Made by a program: the position numbers and the translations under genes. The notes under the pieces were generated by a model. It was not told the DNA's origin, searched no databases, and was given only the letters and a program-made list of their open reading frames with translations. From positions 1 to 64,000 of the forward strand of contig NZ_FOJP01000018.1 in the NCBI RefSeq assembly GCF_900111835.1: 64,000 bases of DNA, read 5' to 3'. Below, one piece after another: positions 34,877 to 42,916 of the stretch; positions within the stretch are counted from its first letter, which is position 1, and each line of letters begins with the position of its first letter. Source of the DNA: Metapseudomonas otitidis. Lineage in GTDB: Bacteria > Pseudomonadota > Gammaproteobacteria > Pseudomonadales > Pseudomonadaceae.

Positions 34877-35946
34877 CAGCGGGCACCTCCCTTCAGCCAG
34901 CTGCGACGCAGACGGTTCAGCACCACCAGGATGAGCAGGGCGATCAGGCCCAGCAGCAGGAAGAACAGGTACTTCGGCAGCAGGTCCCACCACCAGTCGA
35001 AGAGCTTGGTGTAGAGGAAGATCACTAGGAAGGTCAGGCTGCCGTTGATCACCTCCGGCCAGTCACGCCGAGCGCCCAGCCAGATGCCGAGGGCCGCGAG
35101 GGCGAAGCCGCCGAGCTGGTAGCCACCTTCGATCAGGTCGCTGTCCAGAGGCAGGTAGCTGGAGCGGCCCCAGTTGGCCAGGACCAGCAGGGTCAGGAAG
35201 AAGGTGATCAGCCCCACCAGGCGATAGGTCGCGGCGAATCCGCCGAAGCGCACCTGGGACAGCACCTGCGGGACGAGGAACACCGCCACAGCCGCCGGCA
35301 GGAAGTTCTCCGGGTGCTCCCCCATGGACAGCCAGTAACCGCCACCCCAGGTCCCCACCCGCGCCGATATGAATGCCATCAGGCACAGCAGCCCGGCCAC
35401 CAGCAGCAAGCGTGCATTGCAGGCGTAGGCCAGCAGCAGCCCGTAGGCGCCCCAGGCGATGAAGGCCTTGTCCGATGGGGTGATGTTGAAGATCTGCCCG
35501 AGCATCACCAGGTTCAGCACGAAGGCGACGAAGGCCAGCATGGCCGCCAGCTTGCTGAAGTAGCCGGTGCTGTCGCGGCGCCGAACCAGCGCGGTCAGGC
35601 CCAGGGTGCCCAGGGTCGCGCCGACCAGGATGGCCACCTGCACGGTTTCGCTGAACAGCCCCCAGAACTGATAGAAGAAGAACAGCAGGCTCGCGCCCAG
35701 GGCCAGCGCCCCCAGCAGCGAGGCGATGCGCATGCCCAGGGACAGGCGACGGGTCTGGGTGTCGTGGTCGATGTCGTAGAGACTGCGCAGGTCGGCCAGC
35801 ACCTGGCGGTGGTGATCGCCGAGCTGATCGAGCTGGCCGGGGTCGAGCAGCAGCGCCTGCTCCTCGTGCAGGCGCTCCACCTCCCGGTAGAAAGCCTGGA
35901 TGTCGTCGGCGCGACGTTGTGCGTCCTCATGGGTGACGGCGGGCAT
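34876..35946 (-). CDS. DUF2157 integral membrane protein
   Basis: 356 residues from the ATG with AAGGA upstream; the frame is open further 5' but that part is not protein-like. An N-terminal cytosolic helical region (about 1-75; DUF2157) is followed by about nine or ten hydrophobic segments. With the coupled DUF4824 gene it forms a two-gene membrane unit found in various proteobacteria. It has no known function. A transporter or envelope sensor are both possible. Confidence 0.8.
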   Translation of the reverse strand: MPAVTHEDAQRRADDIQAFYREVERLHEEQALLLDPGQLDQLGDHHRQVLADLRSLYDIDHDTQTRRLSLGMRIASLLGALALGASLLFFFYQFWGLFSETVQVAILVGATLGTLGLTALVRRRDSTGYFSKLAAMLAFVAFVLNLVMLGQIFNITPSDKAFIAWGAYGLLLAYACNARLLLVAGLLCLMAFISARVGTWGGGYWLSMGEHPENFLPAAVAVFLVPQVLSQVRFGGFAATYRLVGLITFFLTLLVLANWGRSSYLPLDSDLIEGGYQLGGFALAALGIWLGARRDWPEVINGSLTFLVIFLYTKLFDWWWDLLPKYLFFLLLGLIALLILVVLNRLRRSWLKGGAR

Positions 35947-36165
35947 GGCGGGTCCTTGTGCGTGCGGTGCCGCCGAGCACTCTAGGCCTGGCCGAACAAC
36001 TGAGCAATCGGGCCGACGTGAAGTTGAGAAAACCCCGGCGAAATTGGGCGCCCGGTAGCGGCCTGGCGAAGAGCGTGTGTGTGGAAGCGCCTGTGCAGGA
36101 CGCTTCCGCCTGGCCTTGGCGGCAGGTATCTTCCGCACCTTCTGATTTTTCCAGGACCTTTGCTC

Positions 36166-36744
36166 ATGACCCGCCCATTGTCCCGCCTTGTTGCCCTGTG
36201 TGTTGGCCTGTTCGTGCTGCAGGCCGAGGCGCGGGTGGAGGTGGAGGCGGTGCAGCACCCGACCATCGGTCGCATGCTGGTGGCCAAGGTGTCGGAGGAG
36301 ATTGCGCCGGGTGACTACGACGCGCTGATGAAGGGCGTGCTGGGCAACCCCGGCAACTTCGCACGCAAGGTGCTGATGCTGGACAGCATCGGCGGCAGCG
36401 TGCCCGAGGCGATTCGCATGGGTCGGCTGGTGCGCGAGACCGGCTTCGACACCCTGGTGCCGTCCACCGGCCTGTGCCAGGGCACTTGCGTCTACCTGCT
36501 GGCGGCCGGCCGCAACAAGGCCGTGCGCGGTTCGGTGGGGCTGCACCGGCCGTACTACGCCCACGGTGACGCCTCGCGGGATGCGGCGCTGTACCAGGGT
36601 GTGCGCTACAACGCCTCGGCGTACTTCCGCGAGATGGGCATTCCCGACAGCCTGCTGGACGACATGCAGCGCATCGATCCGCGCCAGATGCGGGTCCTCG
36701 ACCCGAAGGACCTGGCGCGCTACCGGCTGATCAGCGGCAAGTAG
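36166..36744 (+). CDS. Periplasmic ClpP/crotonase-fold protein (COG3904-like)
   Basis: 192 residues with an N-terminal signal sequence (about 1-22). The core recalls COG3904 periplasmic proteins with a ClpP/crotonase fold: DSIGGSVPEAIRMGRLVRE, then STGLCQGTCVYLLAAG, then VGLHRPYY. The loop where ClpP carries its catalytic Ser contains two Cys (C-Q-G-T-C) instead, so it may form a disulfide rather than cleave peptides. Start: AGGA about 9-12 bases upstream of ATG. It is divergent from the DUF2157 gene. The function is unknown. Confidence 0.65.
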   Translation: MTRPLSRLVALCVGLFVLQAEARVEVEAVQHPTIGRMLVAKVSEEIAPGDYDALMKGVLGNPGNFARKVLMLDSIGGSVPEAIRMGRLVRETGFDTLVPSTGLCQGTCVYLLAAGRNKAVRGSVGLHRPYYAHGDASRDAALYQGVRYNASAYFREMGIPDSLLDDMQRIDPRQMRVLDPKDLARYRLISGK

Positions 36745-36762
36745 GCGCGCCGGGTCGCCCGA

Positions 36763-37065
36763 TCAACCCTGGGCGACGTTCACCGATACGGCCTGCACCA
36801 CGTGGGTGGGGGCGGCCATCCAGCCACCGGCCACGGCGGCTTCGCGGAAGGCCTGGTAGTGCGGGCTGGCGCGGTGGGCGTCGATGGCGGCCTGGTCGCG
36901 GTACAGCTCGTGGAGTTGCAGGCTGCCGTCATCCCCGGCGTAGAGGTCGTAGCGCAGGTTGCCGGGCTCGTTGCGGGTGCCTTGGACCAGGGCTTCCAGG
37001 GCCTGCAGGACGACCTCGCGGTGCTCCGGCAGGGGGCTCAGGGTGGCGAACAGGGCGATGCTCAT
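36763..37065 (-). CDS. Antibiotic biosynthesis monooxygenase (ABM) domain protein
   Basis: 100 residues, a single ABM/quinol-monooxygenase ferredoxin-like domain (FATLSPLPEHREVVLQAL; NLRYDLYAGDDG; LHELYRDQAAIDAHRASPHY). The family (YgiN-like) oxidises quinols or protects against reactive quinones. GAGGAG precedes the ATG. It is separated by 44 bp from the upstream DJ-1/PfpI gene on the same strand, so the two may form a stress-type operon under the divergent LysR regulator. Confidence 0.85.
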   Translation of the reverse strand: MSIALFATLSPLPEHREVVLQALEALVQGTRNEPGNLRYDLYAGDDGSLQLHELYRDQAAIDAHRASPHYQAFREAAVAGGWMAAPTHVVQAVSVNVAQG

Positions 37066-37109
37066 GGCGTCTCCTCGAAAGGGGGAGGCGCGACGCCTCC
37101 CCAATGGGT

Positions 37110-37787
37110 TCACAGCAGTTTCAGCAGGGCGTCTGCCGTGGCATCGGACGAGGCCGGGTTCTGTCCGGTCACCAGCAGGCCGTCCACCACCACATGGCTG
37201 TGCCAGTCATCGGCACGGCTGTAGCGGCCGCCATGGCCGCGCAGCATGTCCTCGACTAGGAAGGGCACCACCTCAGTGAGCTGCACGGCGGCTTCTTCGC
37301 TGTTGCTGAAGCCGGTCACCTGCTTGTCACGCACCAGCGGCTGGCCGTCGGCTGTCTTCACGTGGCGCAGCACGCCGGGAGCGTGGCATACCGCAGCCAC
37401 CGGCTTGCCCTGGGCCAGGAAGGCTTCGATCAGGGCGATGGAGCGGGCGTCCTCGGCCAGGTCCCAGAGCGGGCCGTGGCCGCCGGGGTAGAACAGCGCG
37501 TCGTAGTCGTCGGCGCGCACGGCTTCCAGGGGCAGGGTACTGGCCAGGGCCTGGCGGGCGGCCGGATCGGCGTCGAAGCGGCGGGTGGCGTCGGTCTGGG
37601 CGCTATCGTCGTGGCTCTTCGGGTCCAGCGGCGGCTGGCCGCCCTTGGGCGAGGCCAGGGTCAGGGCCATGCCGGCATCGAGGAAGTGGTAGTAGGGCGC
37701 GGCGAACTCTTCCAGCCAGAAGCCGGTGGCCAGGCCGGTGTCGCCGAGGCGGTCGTGGGAGGTGAGGACCATCAGGATCTTTTTCAT
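37110..37787 (-). CDS. DJ-1/PfpI superfamily protein
   Basis: 225 residues of the class I glutamine-amidotransferase-like/DJ-1/PfpI fold. The nucleophile elbow AAVCHAPG puts Cys134 next to His135, and GFWLEEFAAPYY supplies the acidic partner near residues 26-27. Members act as glyoxalase III, deglycase or hydrolase, or as redox sensors. HchA-like or isonitrile-hydratase-like activities cannot be separated here. It is transcribed away from a LysR gene with a T-N11-A palindrome between them, suggesting control by that regulator. Confidence 0.85.
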   Translation of the reverse strand: MKKILMVLTSHDRLGDTGLATGFWLEEFAAPYYHFLDAGMALTLASPKGGQPPLDPKSHDDSAQTDATRRFDADPAARQALASTLPLEAVRADDYDALFYPGGHGPLWDLAEDARSIALIEAFLAQGKPVAAVCHAPGVLRHVKTADGQPLVRDKQVTGFSNSEEAAVQLTEVVPFLVEDMLRGHGGRYSRADDWHSHVVVDGLLVTGQNPASSDATADALLKLL

Positions 37788-37852
37788 GTGCAGTCTCCCG
37801 CCCGTGGGGGCGTTGTTTCAGGTTGGCGACCATCCTAGGAGAGGGCGTAGGA

Positions 37853-37866
37853 TTCGATAATTCGAA
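37853..37866. promoter_or_regulatory. LysR-type T-N11-A box
   Basis: TTCGA-TAAT-TCGAA has perfect 5-bp arms and contains a T-N11-A match (T37853, A37865). It stands between divergent LysR and DJ-1/PfpI genes, 66 bp from the latter start. This is the usual site for autoregulation and activation of the divergent gene. Confidence 0.5.
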
Positions 37867-37891
37867 AGCTCTTATTCCTGGTATCCAAAAA

Positions 37892-38815
37892 GTGAATATC
37901 GCCAACAAGGACCTGAACCTGCTGCTGGTCTTCCATGTGCTCTACCAGGAGCGCAACGCCTCGGTGGCGGCCGAGCGCATGGCCCTCAGCCAGCCGGCCC
38001 TGAGCCACAAGCTGAACAAGCTGCGCCACCAGTTGGGCGACCCGCTGTTCGTGCGTGCGCCGCGCGGGCTGACGCCGACGCCCCGGGCCCACGAGCTGGC
38101 ACCGCGCATCCAGTGCCTGGTGGCGGAGCTGGAGGCCTTCTACGAACACAGCGACGGCCAGGACTTCCTCCAGCGCGCCGAGCGCATCCACCTCTACAGC
38201 ACCGACTACATGGAGCAGACGTTGCTGCCCGAACTGCTGCCGGTGTTGCGCCGCGAGGCACCGAACCTGGTGCTGGTGACCCACAACACCCGTGGCCTGC
38301 TCCCCCGTGAGGAACTGGAGAAGGGCACCTGCGACCTGGCCATCGCCGGGTTCTACGCCGACCTGCCGGACACCTTCCACCAGCAGCGCCTGCTCAGCGA
38401 GGACTTCGTGGTGCTGGCCTGGCGCGACAACCCGCACCTGGTCAGGGGGCTGGACCTCGACGCCTTCGTCGCCTGCGAGCACCTGCTCACCACCCTCACC
38501 GGCGACCTGGCCGGGCGGGTCGACCAGGCCCTGGCTGCGCTCGGTCGCCAGCGGCGGGTGGCGGCGGGGCTCTCCAGCTTCCTGGCGCCGCCCCGGCTGT
38601 TGCCCGGCACCGACCTGCTGCTGACCTGCCTGCGTTCCGTGGCCGAGGACGCGGTGGCCCGCGACCCGTCGCTGTGCCTGCATGCGCTGCCGGAGGCGCT
38701 GGCCCTGCCGAAGGTGGAGGTGATGCAGATCTGGCACCAGCGCACGGCCAGCGACCCGTTGCGGCGTTGGGTCCGCCAGCAGATCCAGGAGGCTGCCCGG
38801 CGCTTGCAGGGCTGA
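37892..38815 (+). CDS. LysR-type transcriptional regulator
   Basis: 307 residues if started at GTG 37892 (VNIANKDLNLLLVF), which gives the normal LysR N-terminus. The upstream in-frame ATG at 37823 would run through the putative operator. A winged HTH (about 8-66; RNASVAAERMALSQPALSHKL) is followed by a type 2 periplasmic-binding-like effector domain (about 90-300). It resembles the NodD/PnbR-like group with ...FVRAPRGLTPTPRA. It probably controls the divergent DJ-1/ABM pair. The ligand is unknown. Confidence 0.87.
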   Translation: MNIANKDLNLLLVFHVLYQERNASVAAERMALSQPALSHKLNKLRHQLGDPLFVRAPRGLTPTPRAHELAPRIQCLVAELEAFYEHSDGQDFLQRAERIHLYSTDYMEQTLLPELLPVLRREAPNLVLVTHNTRGLLPREELEKGTCDLAIAGFYADLPDTFHQQRLLSEDFVVLAWRDNPHLVRGLDLDAFVACEHLLTTLTGDLAGRVDQALAALGRQRRVAAGLSSFLAPPRLLPGTDLLLTCLRSVAEDAVARDPSLCLHALPEALALPKVEVMQIWHQRTASDPLRRWVRQQIQEAARRLQG

Positions 38816-38816
38816 A

Positions 38817-38834
38817 CTGTTGCTGGGGCAACAG
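38817..38834 (+). promoter_or_regulatory. Inverted repeat, candidate enhancer (UAS) for a sigma-54 activator, copy 1
   Basis: CTGTTGC-TGGG-GCAACAG is a perfect 7-bp inverted repeat, 100 bp upstream of the sigma-54 promoter at 38917. The same repeat with one different spacer base stands 101 bp upstream of the sigma-54 promoter at 45886. A second small repeat CAAC-A-GTTG lies at 38867-38875. Because it starts just after the LysR stop codon, terminator function is an alternative, but no T-run follows. Confidence 0.6.
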
Positions 38835-38916
38835 ATGTTCAGCAATTTGCCCTGCTGTGCAGATTCCAACAGTTGTTCGTTTTAAATAACTCACTGATTA
38901 ATAAGGATTATTTTTC

Positions 38917-38932
38917 AGGCACGGGTTGTGCA
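38917..38932 (+). promoter_or_regulatory. Sigma-54 (-24/-12) promoter of the SfnB-like operon
   Basis: AGGCACGGGTTGTGCA has the invariant GG-N10-GC and matches TGGCACG-N4-TTGCA at nearly all informative positions. Transcription would start near 38943, which makes the ATG at 38997 the natural start of the first gene. Confidence 0.75.
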
Positions 38933-38996
38933 ATCGATCTCTTCGCAAGCGTACGCGGCTGCTCGCGACGCAACAGGAATGATCGAGAACGGACCC

Positions 38997-40232
38997 ATGA
39001 CCCACCCTTCCGAACCCAAGGACCCGCGTGACCAGGCGCCCCCGCTACTCCCGGCGGCGCTGATCGAGAACGACGCCCAGGCCCTGCACGCCGCCCACGA
39101 AGTGGCCAGGCAGGCCCGGGATGGCGCCGCCCAGCGTGACCGCGACCGCCAGTTGCCCTGGCCCGAAGTGGAACTCTTCACCCGCCTGGGCCTGGGGGGC
39201 ATTCGCATCCCCCGCGCCTATGGGGGGGCCGAGGTTTCCCATGTGACCCTCGCCGAGGTGTTCCGCATCCTCTGTGTCGCCGACCCGGCACTGGGGCAGA
39301 TCCCGCAGAACCAGTTCGGCCTGCTCAGCGTGATCGAAAACGTCGGCAGTGAAGCGCAGAAGCGCCAGGTGTTCGCCGGCATCCTCGCAGGGCGCCGCCT
39401 GGCCAATGCCGGGCCCGAGCGCAATACCAAGCACACCCTGGAGATCAAGGCGCGCATCACCCGGGGCGACGCCGGCCTGGAGGTGAGCGGCGAGAAGTTC
39501 TATTCCACCGGCGCCCTGTTCGCCCATTGGGTGGCGGTCAAGGCCCTGGATGACAGCGGCACCGGCGTGCTGGCCCTGGTGGAGCGGGGCGTGCCGGGGC
39601 TGGCGATAGTCGACGACTGGTCCGGCTTCGGCCAGCGCACCACCGCCAGCGGCACCGTGCTGCTGGATCGCGTACCGGTGGCGGACGACCTGGTGTTCCA
39701 CAACAGTCGCCTGGCCGAGGTGCCGAGCATCCAGGGCGCGCTGTCACAGCTGATCCAGGCGGCCATCGACGCCGGTATCGCCGAGGCTGCCATCGGCGAC
39801 GCCATCGCCTTCATCCGCGAGCGCTCGCGGCCCTGGGTGGACGCCGGCGTCGAGCGTGCCAGCGAGGAGCTGTACACCATTGCCGAGATCGGCCGCCTGA
39901 AGACCGAGCTGAACGCCGCCAACGCGCTGCTGGAGCGCGCCGGCCAGGTGCTCGACGAAGTGGCCGCCGCGCCCATCGACGCCGCAGCGGCCGCCCGCGC
40001 TTCCATCGCCGTGGCCGAGGCCAAGGTGCTCACCACCGAGATCAGCCTGCTGGCCAGCGAGAAGCTGTTCGAGCTGGCCGGCAGCCGCGCCACCCTCGCC
40101 GAGTTCGGCCTAGACCGGCACTGGCGCAATGCCCGGGTGCACACCCTCCACGACCCGGTGCGCTGGAAGGTCCACGCCGTCGGCAACTACCACCTGAACG
40201 GCGCCTTCCCGGCCCGCCATTCCTGGATCTGA
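38997..40232 (+). CDS. SfnB-like acyl-CoA-dehydrogenase-type flavoprotein, first copy
   Basis: 411 residues from the ATG at 38997. The frame is open upstream to 38928, but that codon lies inside the sigma-54 promoter; an ATG at 38979 also remains possible. An N-terminal helical domain, a middle beta domain with KFYSTGALFAHW and DDWSGFGQRTTASGTV, and a C-terminal helical bundle match the acyl-CoA dehydrogenase fold of the SfnB/DszC-like monooxygenase group. Such enzymes act on sulfones or sulfonates, with reduced flavin supplied by a separate reductase. The role in sulfur acquisition is inferred from similarity, the sigma-54 promoter and the neighbours. Confidence 0.85.
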   Translation: MTHPSEPKDPRDQAPPLLPAALIENDAQALHAAHEVARQARDGAAQRDRDRQLPWPEVELFTRLGLGGIRIPRAYGGAEVSHVTLAEVFRILCVADPALGQIPQNQFGLLSVIENVGSEAQKRQVFAGILAGRRLANAGPERNTKHTLEIKARITRGDAGLEVSGEKFYSTGALFAHWVAVKALDDSGTGVLALVERGVPGLAIVDDWSGFGQRTTASGTVLLDRVPVADDLVFHNSRLAEVPSIQGALSQLIQAAIDAGIAEAAIGDAIAFIRERSRPWVDAGVERASEELYTIAEIGRLKTELNAANALLERAGQVLDEVAAAPIDAAAAARASIAVAEAKVLTTEISLLASEKLFELAGSRATLAEFGLDRHWRNARVHTLHDPVRWKVHAVGNYHLNGAFPARHSWI

Positions 40233-40241
40233 GGAGGCGCC

Positions 40242-41450
40242 ATGACCATTGCCCATCCCCACCCACACGCCCCCGTGGCAATCATCCGTGACGACGACGA
40301 AGCCCTGGAGGTGGCGCGCCAGGTGGCCGACCTGTTCCGGCCCGGCGCTGCCGAGCGCGACCGCGAGCGCCGCCTGCCCCTGGACGAACTGGAGCTGTTC
40401 AGTCGCACCGGCCTCTGGGGCATCAGCGTGCCCCGCGAGTTCGGCGGGGCCGGCGTGTCCCGTGTCACCCTGGCGCGGGTCATCGCGCTGATCAGCGCAG
40501 CCGACAGTTCCCTCGGGCAGATCCCGCAGAACCACTTCTATGCCCTGGAAGTGCTGCGGGTGAACGGCAGCCCCGAACAGCAGCGCCGCCTGTTCGCCGC
40601 CGCTCTGGCCGGCGAGCGTTTCGGCAACGCCCTGGCAGAGATCGGCACCCGCACCGCCAACGACCGCACCACCCAGCTGGTGCGGGACGGCGAGGGCTAC
40701 CGCATCCGTGGCCGCAAGTTCTACTGCACTGGTGCCCTCTACGCCCACCGCGTGCCGACCCTGGTGGTGGCCGAGGATGGCCACCAGTACCTGGCCTTTG
40801 CCGAGCGCAACGCGCCGGGGCTGACGGTGATCGACGACTGGTCGGGCTTTGGCCAGCGCACCACCGGCAGCGGCTCGGTGGTGTTCGACGACGTGCCGGT
40901 GGCGGCCGAGGACCTGGTGTCCTTCCAGGCCGCCTTCGAGCGCCCGACCACGGTCGGGCCTTTCGCCCAGATCCTCCATGCCGCCATCGACGTCGGCATC
41001 GCCCGCGCCGCCTACGAGGATGCGCTGGCCTTCGTCCGCACCCGTTCGCGGCCGTGGATCGACGCCGGGGTCGACAAGGCCAGCGACGACCCGTTGCTGA
41101 TCCACGCCTTCGGCCACCTGGCCATCCGCCTGCACGCCGCCGAGGCCATCCTCGACCGCGCCGGCCGGCTGCTGGATGCCGCCAGCGCCGAGCCCACCGC
41201 CGACAGCGTGGCCGCTGCGTCCCTGGGGGTGGCCGAGGCCCGTGCGCTGACCACCGAGGTCTCGCTCAGTGCCGGCAGCAAGCTGTTCGAACTGGCCGGC
41301 ACCCGCGCCAGCCTCGCCGAGCACAACCTCGACCGCCACTGGCGCAACGCCCGGGTGCACACCCTGCACGACCCGGTGCGCTGGAAGTACCACGCGGTGG
41401 GCAACTACTACCTCAATGACGTGCTGCCACCGCGCCGGGGGACGATCTGA
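40242..41450 (+). CDS. SfnB-like acyl-CoA-dehydrogenase-type flavoprotein, second copy
   Basis: 402 residues, a paralogue of the preceding gene over its full length. Blocks such as DDWSGFGQRTTGSGSV, RSRPWIDAGV and LDRHWRNARVHTLHDPVR are identical or nearly so. The start has GGAGG upstream, and only 9 bp separate it from the first copy. Its stop overlaps the start of the LLM monooxygenase (TGATG). Two successive SfnB-type enzymes in one operon suggest either different substrates or a heteromeric enzyme. No flavin reductase gene is present in the window. Confidence 0.87.
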   Translation: MTIAHPHPHAPVAIIRDDDEALEVARQVADLFRPGAAERDRERRLPLDELELFSRTGLWGISVPREFGGAGVSRVTLARVIALISAADSSLGQIPQNHFYALEVLRVNGSPEQQRRLFAAALAGERFGNALAEIGTRTANDRTTQLVRDGEGYRIRGRKFYCTGALYAHRVPTLVVAEDGHQYLAFAERNAPGLTVIDDWSGFGQRTTGSGSVVFDDVPVAAEDLVSFQAAFERPTTVGPFAQILHAAIDVGIARAAYEDALAFVRTRSRPWIDAGVDKASDDPLLIHAFGHLAIRLHAAEAILDRAGRLLDAASAEPTADSVAAASLGVAEARALTTEVSLSAGSKLFELAGTRASLAEHNLDRHWRNARVHTLHDPVRWKYHAVGNYYLNDVLPPRRGTI

Positions 41451-42892
41451 TGGCGCGCAAGCAGATCCTCCTCAACGCCTTCAACATGAACTGTGTGGGG
41501 CACATCAACCACGGCCTGTGGACCCACCCGCGCGACCGCTCCACGGACTACCGCAGGCTCTCCTACTGGACGGAGCTGGCGCAGCTGCTGGAGCGTGGCC
41601 TGTTCGACGGGCTGTTCCTGGCGGACATCGTCGGCGTCTACGACGTCTACCAGGGCAACGTCGACCTGACCCTGAAGGAGAGCATCCAGCTGCCGGTCAA
41701 CGACCCGCTGCTGCTGGTCTCCGCCATGGCGGGGGTAACCCGCCACCTGGGCTTCGGCGTTACCGCCAACCTCAGCTACGAGCCGCCGTACCTGTTCGCC
41801 CGGCGCATGAGCACCCTGGACCACCTGAGCGAGGGGCGCGTGGGCTGGAACATCGTCACCGGCTACCTGGAGAGCGGGGCCCGTGCCATGGGCCGCAGCC
41901 AGCAGGTGGAGCACGACCGCCGCTACGACCAGGCCGACGAGTACCTGGAGGTGCTCTACAAGCTCTGGCAAGGCAGCTGGGAAGCCGGGGCGGTGGTCAA
42001 CGACCGCCAGCGCCGGGTCTACGCCCATCCGGACAAGGTGCACAAGGTGGTGCACCACGGCGAATTCTTCGACGTGGAGGGTTACCACCTCTGCGAACCC
42101 TCGCCGCAGCGCACGCCGCTGCTGTTCCAGGCCGGCTCCTCGGCGCGCGGCCTGCGCTTTGCCGGCGAGCATGCCGAGTGCGTGTTCATCAGCGGCAGCA
42201 ACAAGGCCGCGACCCGCGCCCAGGTGGACAAGGTGCGCGCCGCCGCCGTGGCCGCCGGCCGTGATCCGCAGGCGGTGAAGGTGTTCATGGGCATCAGCGT
42301 GATCGTCGCGCCCACCGAGGCCGAGGCCCGCGCCAAGCACGCCGAGTACCTGGCCCATGCCAGTGCCGAGGCGGGTGTCGCCCACTTCGCCAGCTCCACC
42401 GGCATCGACTTCGCCCGCTTCGCGCTGGACGAGCCGATTCCCTACATGAAGACCAACGCCATCGAGTCCGCTGCCAGCAAGCTGCGTGACAACAGCCTGA
42501 CCCGCCGCGACCTGCTGGAGCAGCACGCCCTGGGTGGCCGCTACGTCCTGCTGGTGGGTTCGCCGACCCAGGTGGCCGACGAGCTGCTGGCGTGGATCGA
42601 CGAGACCGGGCTGGACGGCTTCAACCTCACCCGCATCGTCACCCCGGAGAGCTACGCCGACTTCATCGACCTGGTGGTGCCGGAGCTGCAGGCCCGAGGT
42701 GCCTACAAGACCGCCTATGCCGAAGGCACCCTGCGCCACAAGGTGTTCGGCGCGGGGGATCAGCTACCGGCGGACCATCGTGGAGCCCGTGTGGGAGCGA
42801 ATTCATTCGCGAATCGGCCCGAAGGGGCGACCCCGGACTCCCAGGGGAAGGCTGCGCCTTCCATCGCGAATGAATTCGCTCCCACGACCTGA
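41450..42892 (+). CDS. LLM-class flavin-dependent monooxygenase (NtaA/SnaA/DszA group), REPIN-extended C-terminus
   Basis: 480 residues. The body is a bacterial-luciferase-like TIM barrel with the family signatures GLFDGLFLADIVGVYD (about 50-65), SEGRVGWNIVTGY (about 128-140) and LLFQAGSSARGLRFAGEHAE (about 224-243). The NtaA/SnaA/DszA group oxidises substrates such as nitrilotriacetate, dibenzothiophene sulfone or dimethyl sulfide with FMNH2. Here a sulfur compound is the likely target. Residues 448-480 (from VGANSFANR on) are encoded by a REPIN and are not expected in relatives; the ancestral end is probably near DQLPADHRGAR. It is translationally coupled to the upstream flavoprotein gene. 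Confidence 0.87.
   Translation: MARKQILLNAFNMNCVGHINHGLWTHPRDRSTDYRRLSYWTELAQLLERGLFDGLFLADIVGVYDVYQGNVDLTLKESIQLPVNDPLLLVSAMAGVTRHLGFGVTANLSYEPPYLFARRMSTLDHLSEGRVGWNIVTGYLESGARAMGRSQQVEHDRRYDQADEYLEVLYKLWQGSWEAGAVVNDRQRRVYAHPDKVHKVVHHGEFFDVEGYHLCEPSPQRTPLLFQAGSSARGLRFAGEHAECVFISGSNKAATRAQVDKVRAAAVAAGRDPQAVKVFMGISVIVAPTEAEARAKHAEYLAHASAEAGVAHFASSTGIDFARFALDEPIPYMKTNAIESAASKLRDNSLTRRDLLEQHALGGRYVLLVGSPTQVADELLAWIDETGLDGFNLTRIVTPESYADFIDLVVPELQARGAYKTAYAEGTLRHKVFGAGDQLPADHRGARVGANSFANRPEGATPDSQGKAAPSIANEFAPTT
42791..42885. repeat. REPIN (paired REP elements) inside the 3' end of the monooxygenase gene
   Basis: GTGGGAGCGAATTCATTCGC at the left and its inverted counterpart GCGAATGAATTCGCTCCCAC at the right enclose about 55 bases. 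This is the known Pseudomonas REP sequence in doublet form. It is read in frame as protein up to a stop at 42890-42892, just beyond the element. Confidence 0.9.
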
Positions 42893-42916
42893 ACCCATTA
42901 CCCACGGATAGAAACC

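Noticed and set aside
35947-36564. N-terminal extension of the DUF2157 frame
   Set aside because: It crosses the divergent promoter region and the ClpP-fold gene, and lacks protein-like sequence; the ATG at 35946 has a good ribosome site.
38928-38996. Upstream GTG start (38928) for the first SfnB-like gene
   Set aside because: The codon is inside the sigma-54 promoter, upstream of the expected transcription start.
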